Assembly (NCBI GenBank): GCA_004154925.1
Contig: QJNS01000132.1
Span: 124,001 to 188,000, forward strand
Length of the DNA stretch: 64,000 nucleotides
Reading direction: 5' to 3'
DNA from: Monosporascus cannonballus
Lineage: Eukaryota; Ascomycota; Sordariomycetes; Xylariales
Shown: in pieces, positions 60,887 to 64,000 of the stretch
Layout: the number at the start of each line of letters is the position of its first letter
Numbering within the stretch: position 1 is the first letter of the stretch
The notes under the pieces: model-generated
What the model was told of the DNA's origin: nothing
Database searches by the model: none
What the model saw: only the letters and a program-made list of their open reading frames with translations
Made by a program: the position numbers and the translations under genes

Positions 60887-61211
60887 TTACCGCCATATAT
60901 AAAGTAAAGCAGTTATGGCAACTTGCGTCTGCCAATTTCGGGCGATAAGGGATGGATTTATTGTGGACGATAAGAAACCAGGAATAGGACGAAAAATGCT
61001 AAAGTTAGCCGTTCCGCTAGTGCAAAGAACCGAAATTAAACCCCAGGTGCAGGTGTTCCTATGCGCAGGAGGATCTGGCCAAATATATAATACCTGCCTT
61101 CGACCTTTTGTCACGGCTATTCCCGCGTTGCTGGTGCCTCCTAAAATAACGACGCTTTCCGCCCAATTCGGCAGCGTTAGCAGCGCTTTCTCTGTTTATA
61201 ACGTAAATTAA
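60887..61211. other. less mutated segment beside gypsy 5, unassigned
   Basis: A 300-bp patch with balanced base composition, open on both strands (98 codons plus, 75 codons minus). I recognise no domain in either. It lies on the 3' side of the minus-strand gypsy and could belong to its 3' end or LTR. Confidence 0.3.
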
Positions 61212-64000
61212 GTAACCTTACGGCATTATATAATAATTACCTTAATTACTTTAATAACGTTATCGGTTTAATATTTTAATAACCTGATTAATTACGTAAT
61301 CAAATTTTTCTTTAATATATTAAGATTTTATGTTATAATTTTTTATATTAATATTATAATCTCCATCGGTAAAAGCGCTTTTTGGCCGTATAATAACTTA
61401 TAAAGGCTAAAACCGTAACCTTTTATAATAATATTATTTACAAATATTATTTTAAGTAAAAACTTAACCTATTCTTTATCCGTACCGTCCATCGTTTTTA
61501 TTAGTCCTTTAACAATCGGGATATATTTTTTTTCGATTAGTCTCTGGCGCTAAATAACGTATATAATTATAACTTTTCGCTTAATCTCAAATATTTTGCA
61601 AGTTTCGATAATTTTTCCTTTATTTTCAAAACTTTTATCGATTTTGATTTTAACAGGAATTCCGTATTAATAAAAAATATGTTCGTCTAGGAACTTTTTA
61701 ATTATCGTAAAAATAACCGTACGTAAACCTTTGGGTTCGAAATATCCGAATAATTTGTATCGGGCTTCGATAATTGCTTTATACCCGTTATCATTTGACA
61801 TAAATTATATATTAATAACCCAAATAATTGCGATATCCAAGGGATTTAAAAAACCATAGCTTTTTTCGAAACGTCGATCAGTAACTTTTTGGCATAAAAC
61901 GCAGGAAAAAACTGCCTTCCGTATATACCTATATATATCGCGCCAATAATATAAAGCAGTTATGCGTCGATATATCGCATCCCGTTTTTTATAACCGCAA
62001 TTTTCGTAATATTATCTAATTATTATTAAACGTTCCTGTTTACTATCGATAACTTTACGATTGCTTTATTATTTTTCTATTTTGCGTTATAAAATATTAT
62101 CTTGGACAAAATATTTTAGAATTTCGGTTTTAAAGATTATTCGTTTTTTTATCATTATATTCGATAATTAATTAAAGAGTTTTAATATCGTTAAAATTTT
62201 TGCGTATTTTTGCAACCGTTTAAATCAAATCTTAATTAAAAATCCCTTTTTTATATGGGTTATTCCGATTATAAGATTTAGCCGAATAACGTTTAGCTAA
62301 ATATTAATAAAGTTATAGACTTTTCCTTTTTATTAATTGTCCAACTTATTAAAAAGCTCGGCTGGTTTTTTCGATAATCTATTAACGGCCGTATTTTTTT
62401 TTGCCAAAGATATGTTTAATTTCGAAATCGAAAAATTTAATTTATATAATTTAACGAATTAGCAACGTATCGAGTAATAAATTTATAATATTATTAATCT
62501 ATATAACGAATATTTTAATATTAACTTTTAACGTAAACCCAATTCCATACATATAATTCCGGAATCGCCCTAAAAGTTTAAAATTAGTTCGATATTTTAA
62601 CTTAGTAATATCGTAATTTAGCTTAGTTCCTTTTTAGATATCACTTTTATAACGCGCCGGGTATTTTATGTTATTAATTACCTGGCCTAGCGTTTTTCCG
62701 AAACTTCGCCCGTACGAATCCGTCCTTATAATAATTTTTTTTGTTTCAGGGTTAAAATTAATAAAAATTAGAGTTAAAGCCGTCCAAAGTTTATTTTTAA
62801 GCGTTTTCATAATATGCTCCTAATTAGGGCCCCAAATATAAAGCTTATTTTTATGAAATAACTAAGTAAGAAATTCCCCCTTAATAATATAACATATAAT
62901 AAATATCCGATAGTAAACGGTAATTCTTAAAAAGATTTTAACTTTCGATAAGTTTTTGTAAAAACGAATTTCCAGAATTTTTATTATTTTGGCTGTATCA
63001 GGTCGACGATTATTCGTATTATAGAAAATTTCGATTATAACTGTAAATTCGTAATATTACTGGGACTTTTACATATTAATCGTAATTCTGGCAAGCTTAT
63101 AATTAAAAAAGTTTTCTTTATATTAATAATATGTTCAAAAACGAACCGTCGAATCCCGGAAAAAATCTTAATATTATTATATCGCGTCCTTAATCCCTTA
63201 ATACTAACATTATTTATAAATAACTACGTAATTTCTGGTATGAAATTATAAAAAGTCTTGGTAATTACGCGATAAAAATAAGTTACAAAATTAATAAACC
63301 TTATAAATATAACGGTATACCGGAATAATCCTAACGATATTACGAACGTTATTATATTTTTACCAGCAAAAAATAAAGTAATCTAATTATACCCAGATAA
63401 AAAGTTTATAAAAGATATTAAAAAGCATATAGCGAAATTTGTGGAAAATTCGTTGCAATTTTCCGGTATAAATACATCTCCTAAGGTAATAACGTTTAGC
63501 TTCGTTATAAAATTAATTAGTTATAAACCGTTATTTTTTTCTTTTAAAGGAACTAGGTATTCCGATAAACAATATGTAATTACTTAAGTATTTTCTTTCG
63601 ATACGTATTTGTAATATGTTAATTAATTTGTCTCTTATATTAGCTAATACTATAATACTTTTAGTTTGTTATGCTTTATGGGAAATAAATTTAATTTTAT
63701 AAAAAAAATACGATAATCTTTTTAATTTAACTATATTCCTGTTAATCCTATCCTAAGGTAGTTTCTGTCCGGAGTAATATCTCCTTAAAAAAGGCTTTTT
63801 TTATGCGAGTAAATCTATCGCCGATCTGATCAAATAAAACCTTAGTTCTTTTTTCGATTAATCAAGTGCTGCGGGGTATCGAAATAAACTTGGGAAATAA
63901 TGCTGTTAATAGTATATTAGGTTTATTTAAAACATTGTTTTACTCCTTAATTATTTGCATAATTTTTTCCAGCCTTTTAACTTTTTAATCTGGGTTCCCA
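61212..64000 (-). mobile_element. Ty3/gypsy copy 5, different lineage, partial
   Basis: A minus-strand pol runs off the right edge. Reverse transcriptase at about 63360-62990 (GKNIITFVISLGLFRYT, then SIKGLRTRYNN and FSGIRRFVFEH), RNase H at about 62790-62510 (NFNPETKKIIIRTDSYG, KLNYDITKLKYR), integrase zinc finger at about 62010-61895 (TYRR-like DAIYRRITALYYWRDIYR, CVLCQK), integrase C-terminal motif at about 61420-61360 (GFSLYKLLYGQKALLPM). The sequence differs clearly from copies 1-4. RIP stops throughout; LTRs not identified. Confidence 0.78.

Overview
This window looks like a repeat-rich, mutation-degraded stretch of a filamentous ascomycete (Pezizomycotina) genome. Short GC-balanced islands carry genes with small GT..AG introns, a NACHT-HEAT NOD-like receptor, a DUF7580-subtilisin protein and a DUF6601-like membrane protein. 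Long AT-rich, TA-rich stretches carry transposons with many in-frame stops, Cys/Trp/Gln/Asp codons changed in the way C-to-T and G-to-A mutation would change them. That is the signature of repeat-induced point mutation (RIP). I saw no tRNA, rRNA, CRISPR array or bacterial-type regulatory site.

Layout. 1-1865: 3' part of Ty3/gypsy copy 1 (+). 1881-8578: full-length gypsy copy 2 (-), target duplication GGTAT. 8579-9482: a host island ending in a minisatellite. 9483-16247: full-length gypsy copy 3 (-), duplication CTTAG, inside the minisatellite. 16253-16776: host. 16777-27454: a 10.7-kb terminal-inverted-repeat DNA transposon of unassigned type (family X, copy 1) with 6-bp duplication CGGCCG. 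27461-28453: host, ending in the 3' part of a DUF6601-like gene. 28454-38451: a 10-kb hAT transposon with 8-bp duplication GGAGAGGC that splits this gene; the remaining 5' codons lie at 38452-38507. 38508-42615: host island with an orphan gene and a DUF7580-subtilisin gene. 42616-55111: a Ty1/copia element (-) with gypsy copy 4 (+, 43317-50010) nested in it. 55112-57231: truncated NACHT-HEAT receptor and a TPR relic. 57897-58880: DUF3435 tyrosine-recombinase relic. 58891-59225: solo gypsy LTR. 59231-64000: AT-rich relics, including a different gypsy lineage (-) that runs off the right edge.

The most striking content is inside the hAT element. Downstream of its transposase relic is an intron-containing histone H3-fold gene with a CenH3-like two-residue-longer loop 1 and a long basic, coiled-coil-like C-terminal extension. 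To my knowledge a transposon-borne H3 variant of this kind is not a standard hAT component. Second, all four gypsy copies keep traces of an antisense reading frame between chromodomain and 3' LTR; in the best copy its cysteine spacing is that of a Zn(II)2Cys6 cluster followed by a coiled coil. Third, family X duplicates exactly 6 bp at both copies.

The functional host theme is immunity or allorecognition. The DUF7580-S8 protease is a typical effector partner of fungal NOD-like receptors, and the neighbouring receptor has near-identical 33-residue HEAT repeats. Both genes are cut exactly at the copia LTR boundaries and that copia lacks a target duplication, which suggests a rearrangement at the element rather than simple insertion.
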